From Paenarthrobacter sp. PH39-S1 (GTDB lineage Bacteria > Actinomycetota > Actinomycetes > Actinomycetales > Micrococcaceae), in contig NZ_JASISR010000013.1 of the NCBI RefSeq assembly GCF_030063245.1, positions 60,950 through 124,949 of the forward strand: DNA of 64,000 bases, read 5' to 3'. How positions within the stretch are numbered: the stretch's first letter is position 1; each line of letters starts with the position of its first letter. The position numbers and the translations under genes are program-made. Under the pieces are notes generated by a model. The model searched no databases. It worked only from the letters and a program-made list of their open reading frames with translations, and had not been told where the DNA came from. Positions 54,915 to 63,297 of the stretch are shown in pieces.

Positions 54915-55390
54915 ATGGGACCGGGCATTCTACGACTGCGCGATGACTTGAGGTTAACAGACAACCCGGCGCTGGAGGCAGCCCGACGCCGCTGAGCCTC
55001 GCCAGCCGTTCTGGGCTCCAGCTCGGATCGACGGGCTGCACGCCCGCACGGACACCCTGGCCAGCTGGGATCTGCGCCCATCCCGGCCGGACCGGGCTCC
55101 CGGCTGCTGTACTTCAACCCGGATCTCGCGACCGTGAACTACCGCCCGGAATCCGACTGGTTCCCCTGGGAACCGGTATCCGCGGCCGAGCTGAAATCGT
55201 GGCAGCAGGGTACATCGGCTATCCACTGGTGGACGCCGACGCGGCCAGCAACCCCGCCAATTGGCAGTGGGTGGCGGGCTCCGGTGCCGATGCCCCGCCC
55301 TATTTCCGGATTTTCAATCCTGTGACCCACAGCAAAAGTTCGATGGCGAGGGCCGGTATCTGCGCCGCTACCTTCCGGACCTTGGATTCG
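54915..55390 (+). pseudogene. Decayed deoxyribodipyrimidine photolyase (phr) relic
   Basis: Remnants of a photolyase gene in three frames. ATG 54915 starts MGPGILRLRDDLRLTDNPALEA, the conserved N-terminus, but a TGA stands at codon 27. Most of the middle (several hundred codons) is gone. From 55104 one frame reads LLYFNPDLATVNYRPESDWFP, ending in WQQG; after a frameshift near 55208 another reads GYPLVDADAASNPANWQWVAG, followed by YFRIFNPV; after a further shift near 55335 a third reads KFDGEGRYLRRYLPDL. All are photolyase FAD-domain pieces in order. The join at LVDA suggests a deletion between two LVDA-coding copies that occur in the intact gene. It cannot be functional. Confidence 0.8.
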
Positions 55391-55411
55391 CCCCGGGGCC
55401 CTTTGACCTGT

Positions 55412-55500
55412 AGTGTGAGTCCCACGTAGGGGAGTATCCGTTACGCTGCATACGTCAACACGTGGAGCAATGTCGCTCCGCCGGGTGCAGCGGGCAGTCA
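55412..55500 (+). ncRNA. Manganese riboswitch (yybP-ykoY type) upstream of terC
   Basis: The leader contains AGGGGAGTA at 55428-55436, GCTGCATACG at 55445-55454 and GTCAAC at 55454-55459, the conserved loop sequences of the yybP-ykoY Mn2+ riboswitch. CCACG (55422) and CGTGG (55461) can pair around this core. It ends about 70 bases before the terC start. TerC-type exporters are a known target of this class. The exact helices should be checked with a covariance model. Confidence 0.7.
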
Positions 55501-55567
55501 TATGAGACTGTTTGGAGAGACTTATGGTGATAGTTTATGCCCTCACCACCCTACGAAAGCAGCCATC

Positions 55568-56755
55568 GTGACTGTATCCCCCCTCATCTGGGGCCTGACC
55601 ATTGTCCTGATTCTCGGACTTCTGGCGTTCGATTATTTCTTCCACATCCGCAAGGCGCATGTGCCCAAGCTCCAAGAGGCCGCCCTCTGGTCCGCCATCT
55701 ACGTGGGTCTGGCACTGCTGTTCGGCGTCGGGCTGTGGATTTTCGGCGGCACGCAAATGGGCACGGAATACTTTGCCGGATATGTGACCGAAAAAGCACT
55801 TTCCGTCGACAACCTGTTCGTGTTCCTGATTCTCATCGCAAGCTTCCGGGTACCCCGGGAGGACCAGCAGAAGGTACTGCTCTTCGGCATCGTCTTCTCC
55901 TTGCTGGCGCGGACAGGATTCATTTTCCTCGGTGCCGCTCTCATCAATTCCTTCGCCTGGGTCTTTTACATCTTCGGGCTGATCCTGCTGATCACCGCCG
56001 GCAACCTGCTCAAGCCGGAAAAGGAGGACGAGGGCTCCGCGGATAACTTCATCATCCGACTGGCCCGCAAGTTTTTCCACACCTCCGAGCATTACGACGG
56101 CGACAAGCTGTTCACGCAGGAAGACGGGAAACGCGTACTGACGCCGATGCTGCTGGTGATGGTGGCCATCGGAGGAACAGATCTGCTCTTCGCCCTGGAT
56201 TCGATTCCCGCGATCTTCGGTCTGACACAGAACGTCTATATCGTTTTCACGGCCACAGCCTTCTCCCTCATGGGCCTTCGGCAGCTGTACTTTTTGATCG
56301 ATGGACTGCTGGACCGGCTGATCTACCTCTCCTATGGCCTCGCCGCAATTCTCGCCTTCATCGGCGTCAAATTGGTACTGCACGCACTGCATGAAAATAA
56401 CCTCCCCTTCGTCAATGGCGGGGAGTCCGTGCCGGTCCTGGAAATCAGCACCGGCCTGTCACTGGCCGTGATCATCGGCGTCCTGGCAGTGACTGTGGTT
56501 GCCTCCCTGCTCAGCCCGGCGGGCAAGGTGCAGGCGGCGGTTTCCGGCATCCGACACCATGCCACCGAGTACTTGGACCTGACCTACACGGTGGACCTCA
56601 CCGAGCGCGAGCGTGTCTACACCCTGATGACGGCGGCCGAGCAGGACATCCGCAAAATGCCCCTGAAGCATCGGGACAAAGCCAAGGATGTGGATGAGAT
56701 CCGCGAGCTGGTCCGCCGGGCGCACGCCGAGCATGCAAAGTTCCCGGCCAAGTAG
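55568..56755 (+). CDS. TerC family membrane transporter, probable Mn2+ exporter
   Basis: A 395-residue integral membrane protein with about nine hydrophobic segments. The family has conserved acidic residues in membrane helices, here ALSVDNLFVFLI, where Asp-Asn is the signature, and GGTDLLFALDSIPAIFG. The cytoplasmic C-terminus is charged. Members such as Alx and MeeF/MeeY work as Mn2+ exporters, some loading secreted enzymes. The riboswitch just upstream supports a Mn2+ role. Start is GTG 55568; the ATG at 55502 lies inside the leader region and is less likely. Confidence 0.9.
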   Translation: MTVSPLIWGLTIVLILGLLAFDYFFHIRKAHVPKLQEAALWSAIYVGLALLFGVGLWIFGGTQMGTEYFAGYVTEKALSVDNLFVFLILIASFRVPREDQQKVLLFGIVFSLLARTGFIFLGAALINSFAWVFYIFGLILLITAGNLLKPEKEDEGSADNFIIRLARKFFHTSEHYDGDKLFTQEDGKRVLTPMLLVMVAIGGTDLLFALDSIPAIFGLTQNVYIVFTATAFSLMGLRQLYFLIDGLLDRLIYLSYGLAAILAFIGVKLVLHALHENNLPFVNGGESVPVLEISTGLSLAVIIGVLAVTVVASLLSPAGKVQAAVSGIRHHATEYLDLTYTVDLTERERVYTLMTAAEQDIRKMPLKHRDKAKDVDEIRELVRRAHAEHAKFPAK

Positions 56756-56795
56756 CCCCTTATCCCACCGGCCTACGGCCGAGGCGCCGACGTGT

Positions 56796-56828
56796 GACCT
56801 GCACGGCCTTGATTCCGCCGTGCAGGTC
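56796..56828. terminator. Bidirectional terminator between terC and the beta-lactamase-like gene
   Basis: A perfect 12-base stem (GACCTGCACGGC at 56796-56807, GCCGTGCAGGTC at 56817-56828) with a nine-base loop in the 93-base convergent gap. It serves both transcripts. A 16-base direct repeat starting GGGCTCAAAGC follows at the end of the second gene. Confidence 0.8.
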
Positions 56829-56848
56829 GGGCTCAAAGCAGGCCGGGC

Positions 56849-58354
56849 TCAAAGCCGGCCGAGCTGGGGAACCAGTTCGCGGAACAGGTCGGCGGCCGCG
56901 TTCGGGTCAGCCAGGGCGGTATTGATCAGGATTGCCACCGTTGCTTTTCTCACCGGGTCATACATGACCAGAGATTCGTAGCCGAATCCAACACCGGTGT
57001 GTCCCCACCAACCGTCGAGCTCCCCCAGCGCCAATCCATATCCATCGTACGATGGAGTGAAGTCGCTGTTCTGCGGATCCGAAACCGAGGTCATCCGGGC
57101 AGCCTGCAGGTCCGAGGGAAGCAGCGTCCCCGACCCGAGTTCGGTCCCCCAACTGAGCAGATCACCGATATTTCCGAACAGTCCGCCCGCCGCGCTGTAC
57201 AGCGTATCACTGGGCGGCTGAAGGCCCGACGGACCCTCCGCAGACGTATCCTCGGGCGGCTCCAGCACGGCACCCAACGCAGCATTGGGCGGATACACGA
57301 TGGAGGTCAGGTGCAACGGATCCAGCAGCCGCGTCCTCACCTGCTGGTCCCAGGTTTGGCCCGTGAGCACCCTGATGATCGTTCCCAACAGCACGGTATT
57401 GGTATTGCTGTAGCCAAAGTCCGTGCCGGGGTCGAAAACCAGCGGCTGTGCAAAAGAATCCGCGAGCAGGTCCGCATCCGTCCAGATGTACTCGTCCCCG
57501 GAGTTCATCTGGTCCGAGAAGTCCTGAGTATCGGAATACTCAGCCAGCCCGGTCCGCATCTCCAGCGCCATCCGCACCGAAATGGTGTCACCGGACGGAA
57601 CCGAGGCCACGTACTCTGACACCGGGTCGTCCAGCCGTAGTTTCCCTTCGGCAACCAATTGGAGGATCACGGTGCCCACAAAGGTTTTGCTGATGCTCCG
57701 ATAAGCGAATAGATCCGTTCCCTGAAGGAACGTTTCGTTGTCAACATCGGCGTAGCCATTCAGCGAGAGGAACCGGCCCCGCGCGGTGGCAATCCCGACG
57801 GCTACCCCGTTGGCACCCTGATCGGCAGCGAAATTGCTGACCGTCGACTGCAGATCGGGCGGAAGCGACTGCCAGAGCCCCGGCGGTGCGGCGGCCACAG
57901 GAATGGGCGTGCCACCGCCGGACGAACCGCTGCCAGACGTGCCACCACCGGACGAGCCAATCCCGGGCGTCCCGCTTCCTGATTTGACCCCGCCGGACGA
58001 ACCGCCGCCGGGCGTGCCACCGCCGGACGAACCGCTGCCAGACGTGCCACCACCGGACGAGCCAATCCCGGGCGTCCCGCTTCCTGATTTGACCCCGCCG
58101 GACGAACCGCCGCCGGGCGTGCCACCGGGTTTGGCCCCGCCGGCTAAATTGCCTCCGTTGACCTGTCCGTTGCGGTCTACATTAGCCCCGCTGTCCTCCC
58201 CGGCGCCGCGGTACCTGGCGGCACCGTCGTGCGATCCGGCCGCCGCGCCGGACCCGGCACCTTCCAACGACACAAAAGACAGACCGGCACCGACCAGGAC
58301 ACCCGCCAGACAGCCAGCAGCTACGCGGCTGAAATGCTTCGGCAACCGTGCCAT
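56849..58354 (-). CDS. Secreted beta-lactamase-fold serine hydrolase with Gly/Ser-rich stalk
   Basis: A 501-residue exported protein. Signal peptide or anchor at residues 8-30, then about 120 residues of Gly/Ser/Pro-rich stalk containing a perfect 35-residue duplication. The catalytic domain follows (about 160-501). The class C/DD-peptidase motifs are visible: SISK in AYRSISKTFVG (nucleophile Ser and Lys), Tyr-Ser-Asn in FGYSNTNT, and HTG in WWGHTGVGFG. So this is a penicillin-binding-protein-like hydrolase or esterase; real beta-lactamase activity is not shown. ATG 58352-58354 has GGGAGG upstream. Confidence 0.9.
   Translation of the reverse strand: MARLPKHFSRVAAGCLAGVLVGAGLSFVSLEGAGSGAAAGSHDGAARYRGAGEDSGANVDRNGQVNGGNLAGGAKPGGTPGGGSSGGVKSGSGTPGIGSSGGGTSGSGSSGGGTPGGGSSGGVKSGSGTPGIGSSGGGTSGSGSSGGGTPIPVAAAPPGLWQSLPPDLQSTVSNFAADQGANGVAVGIATARGRFLSLNGYADVDNETFLQGTDLFAYRSISKTFVGTVILQLVAEGKLRLDDPVSEYVASVPSGDTISVRMALEMRTGLAEYSDTQDFSDQMNSGDEYIWTDADLLADSFAQPLVFDPGTDFGYSNTNTVLLGTIIRVLTGQTWDQQVRTRLLDPLHLTSIVYPPNAALGAVLEPPEDTSAEGPSGLQPPSDTLYSAAGGLFGNIGDLLSWGTELGSGTLLPSDLQAARMTSVSDPQNSDFTPSYDGYGLALGELDGWWGHTGVGFGYESLVMYDPVRKATVAILINTALADPNAAADLFRELVPQLGRL
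57905..58114 (-). repeat. 105-bp perfect in-frame tandem duplication
   Basis: Two copies of a 105-base unit, 57905-58009 and 58010-58114, with no difference seen. They encode 35 residues of Gly/Ser/Pro-rich stalk twice in the beta-lactamase-fold protein. Inside each unit lie shorter GSSGG-type repeats. Confidence 0.93.
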
Positions 58355-58486
58355 CGTGCCTCCCTGCTGGAGCTGCGCAGTGCGTGTCCGTCGCGGCGTT
58401 GTACTGCTGCTGTGCATGCCCGTACTGTACCTGCGGCTACCCTACCCGCTTGCTGTGCCTTCCGGTGCTGCGCTGACGGCCATGCC

Positions 58487-59332
58487 TCACATTTGGGCGA
58501 ACGCCGCCGTCGCCGGATCCGCACCGATCCGCTGGCCGGCCTCCAAGGAGCCGACGGCGGCCAGCTCCTCGGCGGAGAGCGTCAGGGTGACGGCGGCCAG
58601 ATTTTCCCGCATGCGTGATGAATCCGCGGATTTGGGAATGACGATAGTCCCTCGGCCCAGGTGCCAGGCCAGCACGACCTGCGCCGGTGTGGCACCGTGT
58701 TTCTGTGCCAGCGTCCGTACCGTTTCGGCAGACAGATCACTTCCCTGGCCCAGTGGGCTGTAGGCCTCGATCTCAATCCCGTGGGAGCGGCTTTTGGCCG
58801 CAACGTCCTCCTGCTGGAACGTGGGATGCAGTTCTATCTGATTGACCGCCGGAGTCATACTGCCACCGGCCAGCAATGTCTCCAAATTGGCCGGGAGGAA
58901 ATTGGAGACACCGATGGCCCGGATCGCGCCCTTGGCGTACAGCTTCTCCATTGCGTTCCAGGCCTGCACGAACAGCCCTTGTGATGGGACCGGCCAGTGA
59001 ATCAGATACAGGTCAACAATGTCCACACCGAGCGCCCTGCGGCTGTTCTCGAAAGCGGCTGCGGCACTCCCCTGTTCACCGTTGCGAAGCTTGGTGGTGA
59101 TGAACAGCTCTTCGCGCGGAATCCCCGAGGCGGCGATGGCCGCCCCTACGCCGGCCTCGTTGCCGTAGGCAGCGGCGGTGTCAATGTGGCGGTAACCGGC
59201 TGCCAGCGCGTCCTCGACGATTCTCTGGGTTTCCTCCGGCGGGACCTGAAAAACACCGAACCCCAGTTGAGGGATGGTTACCCCGTTGTTCAGAGTCAGC
59301 TCGGGCACGATAACCTTCGGCTCGGTAGACAT
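58487..59332 (-). CDS. Aldo/keto reductase, AKR5-like
   Basis: A 281-residue TIM-barrel NADPH reductase. Catalytic tetrad residues are visible: Asp and Tyr in DTAAAYGNE, Lys in TTKLRN, His in LIHWP. NADPH-binding IPKSADSSRMREN matches the AKR phosphate-binding loop, and AIGVSNF is the core family block. It resembles 2,5-diketo-gluconate reductase-like enzymes of actinobacteria. Substrate unknown. Start ATG 59330-59332. It is divergent from a second, unrelated-subclass aldo/keto reductase. Confidence 0.92.
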   Translation of the reverse strand: MSTEPKVIVPELTLNNGVTIPQLGFGVFQVPPEETQRIVEDALAAGYRHIDTAAAYGNEAGVGAAIAASGIPREELFITTKLRNGEQGSAAAAFENSRRALGVDIVDLYLIHWPVPSQGLFVQAWNAMEKLYAKGAIRAIGVSNFLPANLETLLAGGSMTPAVNQIELHPTFQQEDVAAKSRSHGIEIEAYSPLGQGSDLSAETVRTLAQKHGATPAQVVLAWHLGRGTIVIPKSADSSRMRENLAAVTLTLSAEELAAVGSLEAGQRIGADPATAAFAQM

Positions 59333-59420
59333 ATGTTTGCCTTTCCACGCTGTCATGCCGACGGCGGGAAGTTCCGCCGGCCTCTTCCCAGCCTAGACGC
59401 GTTTGGAGCAGACTGGAGGA

Positions 59421-60392
59421 ATGGAATATACCCAGCTGGGCCGCTCTGGTCTGAAAGTGTCCCGTCTGTGCCTCGGGACGATGAACTTCGGACCGCAGAC
59501 CCAGGAAACTGACGCCCACGCCATCATGGATTCGGCCCATCAGTCGGGGATAAATTACTTCGACACCGCCAATGTTTACGGTGGGGAACACCATCGGGGC
59601 TGGACCGAGGAGATCATCGGGCGCTGGTTTGCCCAGGGCGGCAACCGCCGCGAACATACCGTGCTGGCGACCAAGCTGTATGGCACCATGACGCACCTGC
59701 CCAATGAGTCAAAACTTTCCGCTCTGAATATCCGGCGGGCGCTGGACGCCAGCCTGAAGCGGCTGCAGACGGACTACATCGATGTTTACCAGTTCCACCA
59801 CGTGGACCGGAACACGCCCTGGGAGGAGGTCTGGCAGGCCGTCGAAGTCGCCGTCCAGCAGGGCAAAATCCTGTATTCGGGCAGCAGCAACTTCGCCGGC
59901 TGGCACATCGCACACGCGCAGGAGGCTGCCGCACGGCGGCATTACAACGGTCTGATCAGCGAGCAGTCCATCTACAATCTCCTCACCCGGAACGTGGAAC
60001 TCGAGGTCATTCCGGCAGCGCAGCACTATGGGCTGGGACTGATTCCGTGGTCGCCGCTGCATGGCGGCCTGTTGGGCGGAGTAATGAAAAAGGAGCGCGG
60101 CGGCGTCCGGCGCACCGAGGGCCGTGCCCAGGAGACCCTCAAAAACCATCGGGATCAGGTCCAGCAGTACGAGGACTTCTGCGATGAACTCGGTCAGGAA
60201 CCGGGCAACGTAGCCCTGGCCTGGCTGCTGCACCAGCCCGCTGTAACCGCTCCGATCGTGGGACCCCGGACCCAGGAGCAATTGGACGCCGCCATTACCG
60301 CCTTGGATGTCAGGCTGGAAGACGACGCGCTCAACCGGCTCGACGGTATCTTCCCCGGCCACCGGAGCGCGCCGGAAGACTACGCATGGTGA
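59421..60392 (+). CDS. Aldo/keto reductase, YajO/Tas-like
   Basis: A 323-residue reductase of the longer AKR subgroup. It starts MEYTQLGRSGLKVSRLCLGTM. The tetrad appears as Asp and Tyr in FDTANVYGG, Lys in LATKLYG, His in YQFHHVD. The end shows PIVGPRTQEQLDAAI. GGAGGA stands almost directly before ATG 59421, an unusually short spacing; a TTG at 59403 is possible. It overlaps the following SDR gene by seven bases, so the two may form an operon. Confidence 0.92.
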   Translation: MEYTQLGRSGLKVSRLCLGTMNFGPQTQETDAHAIMDSAHQSGINYFDTANVYGGEHHRGWTEEIIGRWFAQGGNRREHTVLATKLYGTMTHLPNESKLSALNIRRALDASLKRLQTDYIDVYQFHHVDRNTPWEEVWQAVEVAVQQGKILYSGSSNFAGWHIAHAQEAAARRHYNGLISEQSIYNLLTRNVELEVIPAAQHYGLGLIPWSPLHGGLLGGVMKKERGGVRRTEGRAQETLKNHRDQVQQYEDFCDELGQEPGNVALAWLLHQPAVTAPIVGPRTQEQLDAAITALDVRLEDDALNRLDGIFPGHRSAPEDYAW

Positions 60393-61414
60393 GCGTCCGG
60401 GGGTTCGCCGCCGCGCCCAGCATTCTCTTCATCGGTGGTACTGGTGTGATCAGCGCGGCCGCGGTGGAACGCGCCGTCGCCCAGGGACATCGGGTCACCG
60501 TACTGAACCGCGGCGTCTCGTCTCTGCGCCCGGCTCCGAAGGATGCCGAAGTCCTGCAGGCGGATGTCCGCGATGGTGCCGCGGTGCAGGCAGCCTTGGG
60601 AAGACGCAGGTTTGATGCCGTGGCGGACTTCGTCTCGTTCACCCCCGAGCATGCAGCCGCCGGAATCGCCCGATTCCTTGGGCGGACCAGTCAGTACGTT
60701 TTCATCAGCTCGGCCTCGGCCTACCAGAAACCGCCGGTCCGGTTGCCCGTCCTGGAATCGACGCCGCTGCGCAACCCGTTCTGGCAGTATTCACGGGACA
60801 AGATCGCCTGCGAGAACGTGCTGATGCAGGCCTACCGGGACGAGGGCTTCCCGGTGACGATCGTCCGCCCCTCGCACACTTATGACCGCACGTCCCTGCC
60901 CTTGCTGGGCGGGTGGACGGACATTCATCGGCTCCGGAGTGGCCTGCCGGTGCTGGTGCATGGCGACGGCACCTCGCTGTGGACGCTGACGCACAGCAGG
61001 GACTTTGCCGTCGCCTTCACCGCCCTGCTGGGCCGCCCGCAGGCAGTCGGCGAAAGCTACACGATTACCTCTGACGAATTCCTGCCCTGGGATCAGATTT
61101 ACCGCCTGCTGGCCAAGGCAGCAGGGGTTTCGGAGCCCGAGCTGGTGCATGTGTCCTCGGAGACAATTGCCGCGCATGCGCCGTCGCTGGGCCCCGGATT
61201 GCTCGGGGACAAGGCGCACTCGGTCATTTTCGATAACGCCAAGATCAAGTCCCTGGTGCCCGGTTACCGGGCGGACATTCCGTACTCCGCGGGGGCACGG
61301 GAAATCATCGGCTGGCACGACGCGCACCCCGAAGCGCAGACCGTCGACCCGGACTTCATGGCGTTGTCAGGCGAGCTTGTGGCTTGGGCCCGGCGGGCGC
61401 CGCTAGCGGACTGA
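60386..61414 (+). CDS. NAD-dependent epimerase/dehydratase-like SDR
   Basis: A 342-residue extended SDR. The dinucleotide loop is ILFIGGTGVISAAAVE, with VTVLNRG at the second strand and FISSASAYQKPP. The usual YxxxK is seen as YSRDK. Members resemble UDP-glucose 4-epimerase/RNA-binding CSP41-type proteins. Substrate unknown. ATG 60386 or GTG 60389 are both possible starts. It overlaps the convergent ABC-F gene by 12 bases, so a separate terminator cannot fit between them. Confidence 0.9.
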   Translation: MVSVRGFAAAPSILFIGGTGVISAAAVERAVAQGHRVTVLNRGVSSLRPAPKDAEVLQADVRDGAAVQAALGRRRFDAVADFVSFTPEHAAAGIARFLGRTSQYVFISSASAYQKPPVRLPVLESTPLRNPFWQYSRDKIACENVLMQAYRDEGFPVTIVRPSHTYDRTSLPLLGGWTDIHRLRSGLPVLVHGDGTSLWTLTHSRDFAVAFTALLGRPQAVGESYTITSDEFLPWDQIYRLLAKAAGVSEPELVHVSSETIAAHAPSLGPGLLGDKAHSVIFDNAKIKSLVPGYRADIPYSAGAREIIGWHDAHPEAQTVDPDFMALSGELVAWARRAPLAD

Positions 61415-63040
61415 AACCCGGCCGCCGCTGACATCCCAGCGGGTGTCCAGCCGGACTTTCTCCAGCAGTCGCCGGTCGTGCGTGACCAGCAGCAGGGTGC
61501 CGTCGTAACCTTCCAACGCCTCCTCCAACTGCTCGATCGCGGGCAGATCCAAGTGGTTCGTGGGTTCGTCCAGCACCAGCAGATTGACGCCCTTGGCCTG
61601 CAGCAGGGCCAGCGCGGCACGCGTGCGCTCTCCCGGTGAGAGACTGCCGACGGCGGCACTGACCTGGTCCGCTTTGAGCCCGAATTTGGCCAGCAGGGTG
61701 CGCACCTCAGCGCCGTTCAGCTCCGGGACCTGGCTCTCAAACGCATCGCCGAGACCATCGGCCTCGGCCAGCCCTCCGCGGACCTGGTCAATTTCGCCCA
61801 CCGCGACATTGGCGCCCAGGGCCGCGATGCCGCCGTCGGGCGCCTCATGTCCGAGCAGCAGCCGCAGCAGCGTCGTTTTGCCCGCGCCGTTGGGCCCGGT
61901 GATCCCGATCCGCTCCCCCGCATTGATCTGCAGCGACACCGGTCCCAGCGTAAAGTCGCCGTGCCGGACGACGGCCTGATTCAGCGTGGCCACCACAGAA
62001 CTTGAGCGCGGCGCCGCCCCGATGGTGAACTGCAGATGCCACTCCTTGCGCGGTTCGGCCACCTCGTCCAACCGGGCAATGCGCGATTCCATCTGCCGGA
62101 CCTTCTGCGCCTGCTTTTCCGAGGACTCCGTGCTGGCGCGGCGCCGGATCTTGTCATTGTCCGGGGCCTTCTTCATCGCGTTGCGCACGCCCTGCGAGCT
62201 CCATTCGCGCTGAGTGCGGGCGCGGGCGACCAGATCCGACTTTTTGTCGGCGAATTCGTCATAGGCCGCACGTGCCTGCCGGCGCGCGGTGGCCCGCTCC
62301 TGCAGATACGCGTCATATCCGCCGTCGTAAACGGTCACCTGGTTCTGCGCCAGATCCAACTCAACCACGGAGGTAACGCAACGGGCCAGGAACTCGCGGT
62401 CGTGCGAAACCAGGACCACGCCGCCGCGCAGCCCCTGAACGAAGGATTCCAGCCGCTGCAGTCCTGCCAGATCCAAGTCATTGGTGGGCTCGTCCAGCAG
62501 GACAATGTCAAAGCGGCTGAGAAGCAGCGCCGCCAGGGCCACTCGGGCCGCCTGGCCGCCGGAAAGGGCGGTCATTTGCGCGTCCGGACCCGTTCCCAGC
62601 TCCAGCTCCGCCAGCACGGCGGGGATCCGGTCCTCCAGATCCGCCGCACCGCAGGCGAGCCAATGGTCCAGCGCCGCGGCGTAATCATCATTGGCCGAGG
62701 TGGTTCCCGAGCTCAGCGCGTCCGCGGCAGCTTCCATCCTGGCGGTTGCCTGGACCGAGCCGGTGCGGCGGGCGATGTAGCCGGTCACCGTTTCGCCGTG
62801 ACGACCCTCATGTTCCTGCGGGAGCCAGCCGACAAAGGCATCCGACGGCGCCGTGCTGACCGTGCCCGCGAAGGGGTCTTCGACCCCGGCGAGGATGCGC
62901 AGCAGCGTTGATTTGCCGGCACCGTTGGCACCCACGACACCCACCACGTCCCCTCGTGCCACAGTCAGATTGAGATCGGCGAACAGTGTCCGGTGGGCGT
63001 GGCCGCCGGAAAGGTCCTTGGCCACCAATGTTGCACTCAT
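61403..63040 (-). CDS. ABC-F family ATPase
   Basis: A 545-residue ABC-F protein with two ABC domains and no membrane part. Walker A sequences are GANGAGKST and GPNGAGKTT. Signatures are LSGGQAARVA and LSPGERTRAA. The Walker B motifs are IVLLDEPTNDLD and LLVLDEPTNHLD. The linker is rich in Lys, Arg and Glu and shows the two-helix antenna that reaches the ribosomal P-site. ABC-F proteins act on ribosomes, as regulators (EttA/Uup) or antibiotic-protection factors (Vga/Msr). Which applies here is unclear. Start ATG 63038-63040. Confidence 0.93.
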   Translation of the reverse strand: MSATLVAKDLSGGHAHRTLFADLNLTVARGDVVGVVGANGAGKSTLLRILAGVEDPFAGTVSTAPSDAFVGWLPQEHEGRHGETVTGYIARRTGSVQATARMEAAADALSSGTTSANDDYAAALDHWLACGAADLEDRIPAVLAELELGTGPDAQMTALSGGQAARVALAALLLSRFDIVLLDEPTNDLDLAGLQRLESFVQGLRGGVVLVSHDREFLARCVTSVVELDLAQNQVTVYDGGYDAYLQERATARRQARAAYDEFADKKSDLVARARTQREWSSQGVRNAMKKAPDNDKIRRRASTESSEKQAQKVRQMESRIARLDEVAEPRKEWHLQFTIGAAPRSSSVVATLNQAVVRHGDFTLGPVSLQINAGERIGITGPNGAGKTTLLRLLLGHEAPDGGIAALGANVAVGEIDQVRGGLAEADGLGDAFESQVPELNGAEVRTLLAKFGLKADQVSAAVGSLSPGERTRAALALLQAKGVNLLVLDEPTNHLDLPAIEQLEEALEGYDGTLLLVTHDRRLLEKVRLDTRWDVSGGRVSVR

Positions 63041-63224
63041 TGGTCAAGTTTATTCAACCGGCGGAGGCTGCCCGCACATGGTGGACGGTCAGGCAGAGGA
63101 GGGCCCGCGCACGGACAGTCTGGGACGCGGGCTGACTGACCACAACTCCCGCCGGTGTGCTCAGTCGGAACCGTCTGACCACGACCGCAACTCCACACTG
63201 ATACGGTCAGGCGCCGACGGGGAG

Positions 63225-63297
63225 ACGACGATACAGGCTAAGATATATGTTCGATTTAACTATGGCCATGGTAGAATAACTAGAATATACTAGTAGC
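63225..63297 (+). promoter_or_regulatory. AT-rich region with leaderless-type promoter before the DUF222/HNH gene
   Basis: A patch at 63238-63297 is about one third GC in a genome of well over 60 percent. TATACT at 63286-63291 lies six bases before the ATG at 63298. This is the distance that places the start of transcription at the ATG, so the mRNA is probably leaderless. No ribosome binding site is visible. The -35 is not clear. Confidence 0.5.

Noticed and set aside
56849..58354. Calling the serine hydrolase a true beta-lactamase
   Set aside because: The SxxK, YSN and HTG motifs are shared with DD-peptidases and esterases of the same fold; activity cannot be read off.
61403..63040. ABC-F protein as a specific antibiotic resistance determinant
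   Set aside because: The ATPase and linker features are common to regulatory and resistance ABC-F proteins; nothing in the sequence or neighbourhood decides.
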